Below are positions 6,995 to 15,510 of a stretch of DNA of 42,920 nucleotides, piece after piece. How positions within the stretch are numbered: the first letter of the stretch is position 1; each line of letters opens with the position of its first letter. Under the pieces are notes generated by a model. The model saw only the letters and a program-made list of their open reading frames with translations. It did not search any database and was not told where the DNA came from. The DNA is from Streptomyces ipomoeae 91-03 (GTDB lineage: Bacteria > Actinomycetota > Actinomycetes > Streptomycetales > Streptomycetaceae), in contig NZ_AEJC01000262.1 in assembly GCF_000317595.1 (NCBI RefSeq), positions 1 through 42,920 of the forward strand, written 5' to 3'. The position numbers and the translations under genes were made by a program.

Positions 6995-8389
6995 GTGAGC
7001 CTCCCCCGTCCTCGTCCCCGTGCCCGTCTGCGCCCCCGCCCCCGCGCCCTGTGCACGGTCGCCGCGCTCGCCCTGGGCGTTCCCGTGCTGCTTGCGCCGA
7101 GTCCGGCCGCCGCGGCGGTCCCGACGTACTCGGTCCATCTGCAGAACTCCGTCACGGGTCTCAACGCGGCCGACAGCGGCGGTACCGTCGCGGCGCACAA
7201 CCCCAAGGGCAACGAGGACCACCAGCAGTGGACGCCGGTGGCGGTCAGCGGTGGCCATCAGTTGCGGAACACCGACGAGTCGGGGATCTGTCTCGGACGG
7301 AGCGGCACCTCCGCGGTGACCACCGCCTGCGGCGCGGACGGCACGACATGGACGATCACGGCCGGCACGGGGAGCACGTACACGATCGGCGTGCCCGGGA
7401 CCTCGCAGTACCTCACGGGGGTGTCGTCGGACTCATCGGCCGTGCGGATCGGGTCGAGCGGCGATCTGGCCCGTTGGTACCTCACCCCGGTCACCTACGC
7501 GACGACCGCGATGCCGTCCGCCGACACCCGCACACTGGACCAGGTCACGTTCCTCACCTCGCACAACGCCTTCGCCAACGGCGTCGACGGCGACTTCGCC
7601 TCGTTCCCGGTCAGTCTCTTCCCCAACCAGTCGCGGGGCGTCAGCCGGCAACTGACCGACGGCGTACGGGGGTTCATGCTGGACGCGTACACCGTGTCGG
7701 GGCAGGCCGTGCTGTGTCACAACAGCTGTGACGGGGTGAGCGGCCCGGTGCCGCTCGCCACCGATCTGCAGCGGATGGTGGACTTCCTCAAGGCCAACCC
7801 GGGTCAGTTCGTCACGGTCTTCCTGGAGGACTACACCGCCTCCGACGTGCTGAAGTCGTCCCTGGCCTCCGTCAGCGGACTGTCGGACGTGCTGTACCGG
7901 CCGGACCAGGAGGGCGTGGCGACGAGCGGCTGGCCGAGGATGGCGGATCTCGCCGCCCGGGGCAAGCAGTTGCTGATCTTCAGCGACCGTACGCGTGCGA
8001 GTGATGTGTCGAGCGGTTACGCGACCCGTGACACCTTCGGTGTGATGTACCAGCGGGAGTGGACCGTGGAGAACTACTGGTCGATGGGCGGCGGGATCGG
8101 TGACTCCGACTGGTCCTGCTACAGCCGCTGGGGCACGGGCCGGCCGCTCACCACGGACTCGGCCGCCTTCCATCCGCTGTTCGTGATGAACCACTTCCGC
8201 GACTACACGATCAGCGGGACCGCCGAGACGGACAACGGCAAGCTCCAGAACCGCGCGCAGACCTTCTGCACCCCCGCCGCCCGCAAGAAGCCCAACTACC
8301 TCGCCGTGGACCGCTACGACCTGGGCTCCCCGTCCCCCGTCACGACCGTGGACACCCTCAACACATACGTCCTGACACCCGGCCAGTGA
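6995..8389 (+). CDS. Secreted PI-PLC X-domain-like phosphodiesterase with an N-terminal beta-trefoil
   Basis: This 464-residue exported protein has a signal peptide (~1-40, ending SPAAAA), a ricin-type/beta-trefoil-like module (~45-165; SVTGLNAADSGGTV, HQLRNTDESGICLGR), and a PLC-like TIM barrel (~170-460). The two PI-PLC active-site histidines are visible in LTSHNAFAN and AVLCHNSCD, with FMLDAY between them. Such enzymes cleave phosphatidylinositol or related phosphodiesters outside the cell. GTG 6995 follows GAAGGGAA; the frame is open 30 codons further upstream, but that part is not signal-peptide-like. The substrate is not certain. Confidence 0.87.
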   Translation: MSLPRPRPRARLRPRPRALCTVAALALGVPVLLAPSPAAAAVPTYSVHLQNSVTGLNAADSGGTVAAHNPKGNEDHQQWTPVAVSGGHQLRNTDESGICLGRSGTSAVTTACGADGTTWTITAGTGSTYTIGVPGTSQYLTGVSSDSSAVRIGSSGDLARWYLTPVTYATTAMPSADTRTLDQVTFLTSHNAFANGVDGDFASFPVSLFPNQSRGVSRQLTDGVRGFMLDAYTVSGQAVLCHNSCDGVSGPVPLATDLQRMVDFLKANPGQFVTVFLEDYTASDVLKSSLASVSGLSDVLYRPDQEGVATSGWPRMADLAARGKQLLIFSDRTRASDVSSGYATRDTFGVMYQREWTVENYWSMGGGIGDSDWSCYSRWGTGRPLTTDSAAFHPLFVMNHFRDYTISGTAETDNGKLQNRAQTFCTPAARKKPNYLAVDRYDLGSPSPVTTVDTLNTYVLTPGQ

Positions 8390-8478
8390 CGAGCGGGGCA
8401 CCCTGACACCGGCCGGTGACCACCGGCGTGCGCGGCCCGACGGCACCCGCGCCGGACCGCGCGACACCGGGGGCGCGG

Positions 8479-9651
8479 CTACTTGCCCCAGATCTTCCGG
8501 TACGCCTCCCGGTAGCCGGACGGGTTCCAGGTGGTGGCGCCTTCGCTGTTGTCGGCCGTGGTGATGTGGACGGGCGCCACATATCCGCTGGCGGGGCGGT
8601 CGGAGAAGGCGCGGTTGAACTCGTCGACGATCTGCCAGCCCTGCAGGGACAGCGGCTCGGGCACCGTGGCGGCCTGGTACCGGCGGCTGTTGATGCGCTG
8701 GAAGGCGGCGGGGGCGCCGTCGCCCGCGCCGATGTTGAAGGGCGGGCCGGAGCCCTTCTCGCCGGCCGCGCGGAAGGCGGGGGCGGCGTCGGCGAAGTAC
8801 AGGTCGTTGATGGCGACGGAATGGGTCCACCTGTTCCCGAACCGGGAGAGCAGCGAGGAGATCTCGCGCGGGGTGCGGCTGCCGGCGTCCGGGATCGGGA
8901 TGTTCTCGTACGAGAGCAGGCGTACGCCCCGGCAGGTGGCCAGCTCCTCGCGGATCAGGTCGGACTTGTTCTTGGCGAAGGGGATCGAGGCGTCGGTGAT
9001 GAGCACGACCCCGGCACGGCCGTTGGAGTGCGCGATGATCCACCGCGCGCTGATCGCGGCCACGGCCTCGACGTGGGTGGTGACGTTGGTGAAGAGCGGG
9101 GGCCGCTCGCTCGGGCCGGGCTCGGCGACCGCGTGCCAGCCGATGAGCGGGATGCCCGCCGCGTCGGCCCGTGCCACCTGCCGTGACGTCGAGTTGGGGT
9201 CGAAGCCGCCGATGACGATGCCCGCGGGCCGGAGGGCCACGGCCTCGCTCATCGCCGCCTGGATGCCGGCGGGTGTGCCTCCGCCGTCGATGACCCGGAC
9301 GTTCCAGCCGATGACCCGTGCGGCTTCCCGCACCCCCTTCGCGGCCCCCGCGACTCCCGGATTGGTCATGGTCTGGGCGACGTAGACGATGGTCCTGCGG
9401 GACACCGCGGTGGGGCCGCCGGTCGGTCCGTCCCAGGGGACGTCGGTCTCCTCTGCCCGGGTGACGGCGCTCTGGGCCCTGGTGTGGACGGCGGGGCAGC
9501 CGCTCGGGCCCGTGGGGGACGCCTCGGAGCCCTCCGACGAGCCGCGTTCGCAGCCGACGACGGCGGCTGCCGTCATCACAAGGGCGCAGAGCCTGACTTT
9601 GAAGGTGCCGAAGACGGCTGGGCGGTTGCCGTGCAAGTGAGCTCCTCTCAT
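8479..9651 (-). CDS. Sugar ABC transporter substrate-binding lipoprotein (RbsB-like)
   Basis: This ~390-residue lipoprotein has a signal peptide with a lipobox-like VVGC (Cys ~34). The mature part is a periplasmic-binding-protein fold of the ribose/galactose type: IVYVAQTMTNPGVAGAAKGV at the start, ALRPAGIVIGGFDPN, and ADAAGIPLIGWHAV. It should capture a sugar or sugar-like ligand outside the membrane for the two genes upstream. ATG 9651 overlaps the permease stop as ATGA. A TTG at 9636 with GAGGAG 5 bases upstream is an alternative start. It is the last gene of a three-gene operon and convergent with the PI-PLC gene. The ligand cannot be told. Confidence 0.9.
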   Translation of the reverse strand: MRGAHLHGNRPAVFGTFKVRLCALVMTAAAVVGCERGSSEGSEASPTGPSGCPAVHTRAQSAVTRAEETDVPWDGPTGGPTAVSRRTIVYVAQTMTNPGVAGAAKGVREAARVIGWNVRVIDGGGTPAGIQAAMSEAVALRPAGIVIGGFDPNSTSRQVARADAAGIPLIGWHAVAEPGPSERPPLFTNVTTHVEAVAAISARWIIAHSNGRAGVVLITDASIPFAKNKSDLIREELATCRGVRLLSYENIPIPDAGSRTPREISSLLSRFGNRWTHSVAINDLYFADAAPAFRAAGEKGSGPPFNIGAGDGAPAAFQRINSRRYQAATVPEPLSLQGWQIVDEFNRAFSDRPASGYVAPVHITTADNSEGATTWNPSGYREAYRKIWGK

Positions 9652-10694
9652 GGAGTGGTGCCCGTCGTGCCGCCGCTCTGTCTGCGGCGGACGGCGTATC
9701 CGGCCAGGCCGACGGCGATGAGCAGGGTGCCGCCGTGGAACAGCGGGACCGTCCAGAAGTCGGCACCCAGCTGGGCGAGGCCGGTCAGGCCGACGGCGAG
9801 GACGGCGACGGCGACGACGGTGCCGAGGGCGTTGGGGCGGCCGGGTCTGATCGCGGTGGAGCCGAGGAGGGCGCCGACGAAGGCGGGCAGCAGATAGTCG
9901 AGGCCGACGCTCGGGTTGCCGATCTGTTGCTGGGCGGCGAGCAGCACACCGGCGAAGCCGACGATCAGCCCCGACGCGGCGAACGCGTGGACGGTGTATG
10001 TGCGGGTCGGGATGCCGAGGAGGTCGGCCGCACGGGGGTTCGAGCCGACGACGTACAGGTATCGGCCGAACGGCAGCCGCTCCAGCACCGTCCAGAGGAC
10101 GGCGGCGAGGGCGAGCACGTAGAAGGCGGGCACCGGGAGGCCGAGGAACATGGAGTCGTAGAGGTCGGTGAACGCGGGCGGGAGGCCTTGGGGTCCGGGG
10201 ACGATCCGGCCGCCGTCGGTGATCCAGCCGGTCACGGCGTACAGCATGCTGCCGGTGCCGAGGGTGGCGATGAAGGAGTCGATCCGGCCGAACTCGACGA
10301 TGACACCGTTGAGGACGCCCACGACCGTCCCTCCGGCGATCACGGCGAGACAGGCGAGCGGCCACGGCCATCCCTCGTTGACGACGAGCTGCATCACCAT
10401 GACGTGCGCCAGGCCGAGGGCGTAGCCGATGGAGAGGTCGAACGCGCCGGTGACGATGGGAACCATGGCGGCGAGCGCGAGGACGGCCGGGATCGACTGG
10501 TTGGAGAGGATCGAGTCGACGGTGTTCAGCGTGGGGAAGGTGTCCGGCAGAGCGAGGGAGAAGATCAGGAACAGCAGAGCGGTGAGTGCGAGCAGGCCGT
10601 AGGCGCCGATGAGGTGTCCGCCCGGGCGGCCCGGCCCGCCGGGGCGGCGCCATCGCGTCCGGCCCGAGGAGGGGGAGGGCGGCGGGGCGGTCAT
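9648..10694 (-). CDS. Sugar ABC transporter permease (RbsC-like)
   Basis: This 348-residue integral membrane protein of the BPD_transp_2 family has about ten hydrophobic segments. Characteristic pieces are AAMVPIVTGAFDLSIGYALG (the family's GGIDLSVG-like motif with FDLSIG), FIATLGTGSMLYAVTGWITD, and VVGSNPRAADLLGIPTRTYT. It forms the membrane channel of a ribose-type importer. The start overlaps the upstream ATPase gene by 4 bases (ATGA) and the end overlaps the binding-protein gene by 4, so all three are coupled. Confidence 0.92.
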   Translation of the reverse strand: MTAPPPSPSSGRTRWRRPGGPGRPGGHLIGAYGLLALTALLFLIFSLALPDTFPTLNTVDSILSNQSIPAVLALAAMVPIVTGAFDLSIGYALGLAHVMVMQLVVNEGWPWPLACLAVIAGGTVVGVLNGVIVEFGRIDSFIATLGTGSMLYAVTGWITDGGRIVPGPQGLPPAFTDLYDSMFLGLPVPAFYVLALAAVLWTVLERLPFGRYLYVVGSNPRAADLLGIPTRTYTVHAFAASGLIVGFAGVLLAAQQQIGNPSVGLDYLLPAFVGALLGSTAIRPGRPNALGTVVAVAVLAVGLTGLAQLGADFWTVPLFHGGTLLIAVGLAGYAVRRRQSGGTTGTTP

Positions 10695-12301
10695 GGGTTC
10701 GTCCCGGTCCCGGGCGGGGGTACGGCCGAGGCCGCCCGGGTGAGTGCGGCGACGGTGAGGTCCGCGCCGCTCAGCTCGGTCGTCACCGCTCCTCGGACGA
10801 ACACCAGGGTGCGGCGGCACACGGCCGCGACCTCCTCGAAGTCGGTGGAGATGAGGAGGACGGCGAGGCCCGCGGCCAGCGCCTCGTCGAGCAGCCGGTG
10901 GATGGCGGCCTTGGCACCGACATCGACGCTCGCGGTCGGCTCCTCCAGGATCAGCAGCCGCAGCCCCGCCCGGAACCACCGGCCGATCATGACCTTCTGC
11001 TGGTTGCCCCCGGACAGAGTGGCGATGGGCGCCTCGCTGTCGCGGGGGCGCACCGAGAACCGTTCGATCAGGGCGGTGGCCTCGGCGCGTTCGCGGCGGG
11101 GGTTGATCCAGCGCCGCGCCGACAGACCTCCTGTACGAGGGCTGCCCCGGCGCCGCGCCGACAGGCCTCCCGCCCGGGGATCTGCCAGGAGGTTCTCCCG
11201 TACGGTCAGCTCGGCCAGGCAGCCCTCCCGCTGTCTGTCGCCGGGTACGAAGCCGACGCCGAGGGCGACGGCGTCGGCGACCGAGCGGGGGCGGTACGGT
11301 CGGCCGCCGAGCAGGGCCCGCCCGTCGGTCAGGGGCCGGGACCCGGCCAGGGCCCGGCCCAGGTCCATGTGCCCGGCGCCGGAGAGGCCGACCAGGCCCA
11401 GGGCTTCTCCGGCCCGCAGTTCCAGGCTGACCGGTCCCGCGTTCGCGGTCCGTACGCCGTCGAGGGTCAGGACGGGTGGTCCGGCGGCCGGGGCCGTGGT
11501 GGGGTGGGGGACGATCGGTTCCTCGCCGACGATGTCGCGCACCAGGTGGACGGGGTCGTGCCCCGCCAGCGGGCCGTGGCTGACGAGGCGGCCGTCCCGC
11601 AGTACGGCGAAGGTGTCGGCGACCTCGTACACCTCGTCCAGGCGGTGGGTCGCATAGAGGATGGCGTGCCCGCGGTCGCGCAGGGCGTGCAGGACGCGGA
11701 ACAGGCGGGCGCAGTCCGCGGCCGGGAGGCGGGCGGTCGGCTCGTCGAGGACGATGAGCTTCGCGCGCGCCGCCAGGGCCCGGGCGATCGCGACGAGTGA
11801 ACGCTCGGCCGGGGCGAGTCGGGCGATCGGTGCGTCGGGGTCGAGATGCGCGGCGACGATCCGCAGGGCGTCGACGCAGCGCTCGCGGTTGCGCCGCCAG
11901 GAGATCAGTCCCGCCCGGCGTGGATATCCGATGCCCAGGGCCATGTTCTCGGCGACCGTCATCCACTCCACGAGACCGAGGTCCTGGTGGATGAAGGACA
12001 TGCCGCGGGTGGCGGCGTGGCTGCCGAGCGGGTGTCCGTCGACCGTGATCCGCCCCGCGTCGGCGTGGTGGACTCCGGCGAGCACCTTGATCAGCGTGGA
12101 CTTGCCCGCGCCGTTGGGCCCGAGAAGGGCGAGGACGCTGCCGGCGTGGACGTCGAGATCGACGCCGTCCAGGGCACGGGTCCCGCCGAACCGCTTGGCG
12201 AGCCCGCGCATGCGGACCAGGGGTTCCGCCCCGACGGGCGGCACCGCCTTCGCGGACGGATCGGGAGCGTCGTACACGGATACGGATACTAATCGACACA
12301 T
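10691..12301 (-). CDS. Sugar ABC transporter ATP-binding protein, two NBDs (RbsA/MglA-like)
   Basis: This 536-residue tandem ATPase energises the importer. In domain 1, Walker A GPNGAGKS is at 61-68 and Walker B runs into LIVLDEPTARL, but the signature is LAPAERS instead of LSGGEQ. In domain 2 the Walker A position reads GLSGAGHMDL and lacks the Lys, as is normal for the RbsA second half, while the signature is intact (LSGGNQQKVMIGRWF). Between them, about residues 380-410, a short repeat GGLSARRR...GGLSARRW is inserted. If ATG 12301 is right, residue 4 is a TTA leucine codon. The ribosome site is weak, and a GTG eight codons in is possible. No sugar-operon repressor is adjacent. Confidence 0.9.
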   Translation of the reverse strand: MCRLVSVSVYDAPDPSAKAVPPVGAEPLVRMRGLAKRFGGTRALDGVDLDVHAGSVLALLGPNGAGKSTLIKVLAGVHHADAGRITVDGHPLGSHAATRGMSFIHQDLGLVEWMTVAENMALGIGYPRRAGLISWRRNRERCVDALRIVAAHLDPDAPIARLAPAERSLVAIARALAARAKLIVLDEPTARLPAADCARLFRVLHALRDRGHAILYATHRLDEVYEVADTFAVLRDGRLVSHGPLAGHDPVHLVRDIVGEEPIVPHPTTAPAAGPPVLTLDGVRTANAGPVSLELRAGEALGLVGLSGAGHMDLGRALAGSRPLTDGRALLGGRPYRPRSVADAVALGVGFVPGDRQREGCLAELTVRENLLADPRAGGLSARRRGSPRTGGLSARRWINPRRERAEATALIERFSVRPRDSEAPIATLSGGNQQKVMIGRWFRAGLRLLILEEPTASVDVGAKAAIHRLLDEALAAGLAVLLISTDFEEVAAVCRRTLVFVRGAVTTELSGADLTVAALTRAASAVPPPGTGTNP

Positions 12302-12358
12302 CGCAACATTCCGAACATCTCGCTGTCCGCTGTGGCGCGGACGGCGGGGGTACCGCCG

Positions 12359-15298
12359 TCAGACGCCGTCCAGCCCGCACTCGGCCCAGATCACCTTGCC
12401 CTCGGGGAGGTAGCGCGTGCCCCAGCTCCGTGCCAGTTGCGCGACGAGGAACAGGCCGCGTCCGCCCTCGTCGGTGCTGGCGGCCCGACGCAGGTGAGGG
12501 GCGGTGTTGCTGGCGTCGGCGACCTCGCAGACGAGGGTGCGGTCGTGCAGCAGCCGTACCCGGATGGGCCCGGCGCCGTGGCGGATGGCGTTGGTGACCA
12601 GCTCGCTGAGGATCAGCTCCGCGGCGAAGGAGGCGTCGTCGAGTCCCCAGTCGGCCAGTCGCCGCAGGGCGGAGGCGCGGACGCCGGCGACGAGGGCCGG
12701 GTCCGGGGGCAGCTCCCAGGTGGCGATCCGGCTGGGGTCCAGGGCGTGGGTGCGGGCGACGAGCAGGGCGATGTCGTCGCACGGGTGGGCGGGTGCGACG
12801 GTGTCGAGGATCGCCTGGCAGGTGTCCTCGGGGGTGCGCTCCGGGTGGTGGGCCAGGGCGCCGCGCAGTTGGTCGAGGACCACGTCGACGTCACGGTGCC
12901 GGTCCTCGATGAGCCCGTCGGTGTAGAGGACCAGCTGGCTGTTGGCGGGAACGTCGATCTCGACGGCGTCGAAGGGCAGCCCGCCGAGGCCGAGCGGGGG
13001 GCCGGCCGGCAGATCCGGGTACGACACGGTTCCGTCGGGGCAGACCAGTGCCGGCGGAGGGTGGCCGGCGCGGGCCATGACGGACTTCTGCGAGGTGGGG
13101 TCGTAGATGACGTAGAGGCAGGTCGCGCCGATGATGCCGGAGCCCTCGCCACCGGGGTCCTCCCGGTCCAGGCGCGCCACGAGGTTGTCGAGGTGGGTGA
13201 GCACCTCGTCCGGCGGGAAGTCGAGTTCGGCGAAGCTGCGTGCGGCGGTCCGCAGTCGGCCCATGGTGGCGGCGGAGAGCATGCCGTGGCCGACGACGTC
13301 ACCGACGATCAGGCCGATGCGGGCGCCGGACAGCGGGATGACGTCGTACCAGTCGCCGCTCACGTCGGACTCGGCGGGCAGATAGCGATGGGCGACCTCG
13401 ACGGCCTCCTGGTCGGGCAGCCCGTGCGGCAGCAGTCTGCGCTGGAGGGCCAGGACCATGGTGCGTTCGTGGGTGTAGCGCCGGGCGTTGTCGATGCACA
13501 GGGCGGCGCGGGCGGCGAGCTCCTGGGCCAGTGAACGGTCGTCGTCGCCGAAGGGGGCGGGGTCCTGGGCCCGGTAGAAGCTGGCGATGCCCAGCACGAC
13601 ACCGCGGGCGACGAGGGGAACCGCGATGAGCGAGTGGACATGGCTCAGCAGCCGTTCGGTGTGCTCGGGGTCCTGGGCGAGCCAGCCCGCGGCGGCCTTC
13701 AGGTCCGGCTCCAGTACCGCCTGTCCACCGGTCAGACAGCGCCGCTGGGGTGCGGTCGGGCCGAACTCGATCCGCTTGCCGACCGGGGTGAACGGCAGGT
13801 CGTCGCGGATGCCGTGGACCACCGCACGACGCAGGTCACCGACGGGGTCGGTGGACTCCTCGCCGCGGAGTACGGCCTCGGGTATGTCGACGGTCACGAA
13901 GTCCGCAAGCCGCGGGACCGCCGTCTCGGCGAGTTCCTCGGCGGTACGGCGCACCTCCAGGGTGGTGCCGATGCGGGAGCTGGCCTCGGACAGCAGCTCC
14001 AGCCGACGGCGCGCGGCCATGGCGTAGGCCCCGACCTGCGGCTCGCCCAGCAGCACGAGCCCTCTGGCCGACGGGGCCGGTTGGGGGCGCTCGCCCGGGG
14101 GGCCGTCTCCGATCGGAGCCGGTTGGGGGCGCTCGGCCGGAGGACCGTCTCCGATCGCGACTGTCTTGTCCCGTGCGGCTTGAGCGGGCGTGACGTCGAG
14201 GAGACGCCCGGGCGGCGAGGTGACGGGAAGGCGCGCGGGCTGGGGGATGGCGGTGGCGGCGATGGCAGAGGGTACGCGGGCGACGGCCTCGACACCGATG
14301 CCCGGCGGTTCGTCGACCCGATCCCTGACGGCCAGCTTCTCTCCGTTCGGGCCGGTCAGGCCTTCGCCCGGTGAAGGGCCGGGCAGGACGGCCTCGACGG
14401 CGATGCCCTCCACGCCGGAAGCGCTCTCCATCGGGCGGCTCACGAGCGTGACCCGCCGGCCGTCGGACAGGGGCACATCGACGGCGGCCCGCTGCCCGCG
14501 GGAGATCAGTTCCGCGGCCTTCTCCATGAGGAGCGCCCGGTCGCCGGGGCGCAGCTCGGGGGCCAGGTCGTCCAGCGCGACGCCGTGGTGGGGGCCGGCG
14601 GCGGCTTCGGCTCCGGCGGCCAGGTAGGCCCCCAGCAGGGCGCGCTCGCGTGCGGAGCTCTGCCCCAGCAGACGGCGTTCCATGGCCTTCGCCGCGCTGC
14701 GGATGACGGTGGTGAACGCCGGGTTCTCGGCGCTGCGCGGATAGCCGAAGCACAGGACGCCCTCGATGCGCCCGCTGAGCGGGTCCCTGACAGGCAACGC
14801 CACACAGGCGTTGGCCTGGGAGCGCTCCGCGAAGTGCTCGGCGCCGTAGACCCGGATGAGCTGTCGCTCGGCGAGGGCCAGGCCGATGCCGTTGGTGCCG
14901 GCGAACGGCTCGGCGAACACGAAACCGGGGACCCGCTGGATCGCCGGGAGGCCTCTGGCCAGGGTCGGCTCGCCGAAGCGGCGCAGGAGGACCGTCCCGT
15001 TCGCGTCGGCGAGTGAGATGTTGATCTCGCTGCCGGAGAACCTGGACTGCAGTCTGTCGAGCACCGGCACGGCCGCGCGGACGATGCGGCCGTCGGGGTC
15101 GTAGGCGTCGTGGAAGGGAAGGTCGGACTGGTCCGGCGAGAGGCCCAGGGTGCGGCAGCGCCGCCACGAGTCCAGGATCGATGTGCGCACACCTGTCTCG
15201 ACCGGCTCCCCCTGCAGAAACCGTTCACGGAAGAGGACGGGCCCCGTGCCGCGCATGGCGAGCCCCGTCGGTATCGGTTCCCTGTCGGACCGAACCAC
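12359..15298 (-). CDS. GAF-GAF-SpoIIE phosphatase-HATPase multidomain regulator
   Basis: This 979-residue soluble protein has in order: a GAF domain of the DhaR/AcoR type (~40-205; SWRRCRTLGL, EPFAGTNGIGLALAERQLIR); a connecting region (~225-310); a Pro-rich linker with a 14-residue tandem repeat IGDGPPxERPQPAP (~382-409); a second GAF domain (~430-610); a SpoIIE/PP2C phosphatase (~615-845; SGDWYDVIPL, IVGDVVGHGM, MARAGHPPPALV, LYTDGLIEDR, CDDIALLVAR); and a C-terminal GHKL ATPase of anti-sigma-kinase type (~850-979; LILSELVTNAIRHG, DEGGRGLFLV). It should dephosphorylate an anti-anti-sigma factor and also carry its own RsbW-like kinase module. GTG 15298 follows a GAGGTGGAGA-like site; GTG 15310 or ATG 15256 are alternatives. 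Confidence 0.9.
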   Translation of the reverse strand: MVRSDREPIPTGLAMRGTGPVLFRERFLQGEPVETGVRTSILDSWRRCRTLGLSPDQSDLPFHDAYDPDGRIVRAAVPVLDRLQSRFSGSEINISLADANGTVLLRRFGEPTLARGLPAIQRVPGFVFAEPFAGTNGIGLALAERQLIRVYGAEHFAERSQANACVALPVRDPLSGRIEGVLCFGYPRSAENPAFTTVIRSAAKAMERRLLGQSSARERALLGAYLAAGAEAAAGPHHGVALDDLAPELRPGDRALLMEKAAELISRGQRAAVDVPLSDGRRVTLVSRPMESASGVEGIAVEAVLPGPSPGEGLTGPNGEKLAVRDRVDEPPGIGVEAVARVPSAIAATAIPQPARLPVTSPPGRLLDVTPAQAARDKTVAIGDGPPAERPQPAPIGDGPPGERPQPAPSARGLVLLGEPQVGAYAMAARRRLELLSEASSRIGTTLEVRRTAEELAETAVPRLADFVTVDIPEAVLRGEESTDPVGDLRRAVVHGIRDDLPFTPVGKRIEFGPTAPQRRCLTGGQAVLEPDLKAAAGWLAQDPEHTERLLSHVHSLIAVPLVARGVVLGIASFYRAQDPAPFGDDDRSLAQELAARAALCIDNARRYTHERTMVLALQRRLLPHGLPDQEAVEVAHRYLPAESDVSGDWYDVIPLSGARIGLIVGDVVGHGMLSAATMGRLRTAARSFAELDFPPDEVLTHLDNLVARLDREDPGGEGSGIIGATCLYVIYDPTSQKSVMARAGHPPPALVCPDGTVSYPDLPAGPPLGLGGLPFDAVEIDVPANSQLVLYTDGLIEDRHRDVDVVLDQLRGALAHHPERTPEDTCQAILDTVAPAHPCDDIALLVARTHALDPSRIATWELPPDPALVAGVRASALRRLADWGLDDASFAAELILSELVTNAIRHGAGPIRVRLLHDRTLVCEVADASNTAPHLRRAASTDEGGRGLFLVAQLARSWGTRYLPEGKVIWAECGLDGV
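14076..14159. repeat. 42-bp tandem duplication within the SpoIIE-protein linker
   Basis: Two near-identical 42-bp units encode IGDGPPAERPQPAP and IGDGPPGERPQPAP. The duplication keeps frame and only lengthens the disordered linker between the two GAF parts. Confidence 0.7.
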
Positions 15299-15464
15299 TC
15301 TCCACCTCACCTGCCTGCGATCATTCACTTTCAGGAAAAGCTGACATTGTCGAGGATACGGACATTGGGTGCATGAGTCACCGCTCGCACATTTCTTCAC
15401 ACTTAGTGACGATACTGGGCGTACATCACGGGGGCGGCTGTCCGGCGCCTGTCGCGGGACCATG

Positions 15465-15510
15465 GCCGACCGTCTCCAAGAGCTCTTGCCGACCGTCTCC
15501 AAGAGCTCTT
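15465..15510. repeat. Perfect 23-bp tandem repeat, two copies, abutting the cyclase stop codon
   Basis: Two identical, directly adjacent copies of a 23-bp unit (15465-15487 and 15488-15510) end one base before the cyclase stop codon. Each unit contains the 10-bp palindrome AAGAGCTCTT. They lie in the leader of the SpoIIE-type gene and in the 3' flank of the cyclase gene. The position suggests a processing or terminator-like element, but no strong hairpin larger than the palindrome is seen. Confidence 0.75.

Noticed and set aside
8407..8418. Palindrome CACCGGCCGGTG between the PI-PLC and binding-protein genes as a terminator
   Set aside because: It has no loop and such GC palindromes are expected by chance at this GC content.
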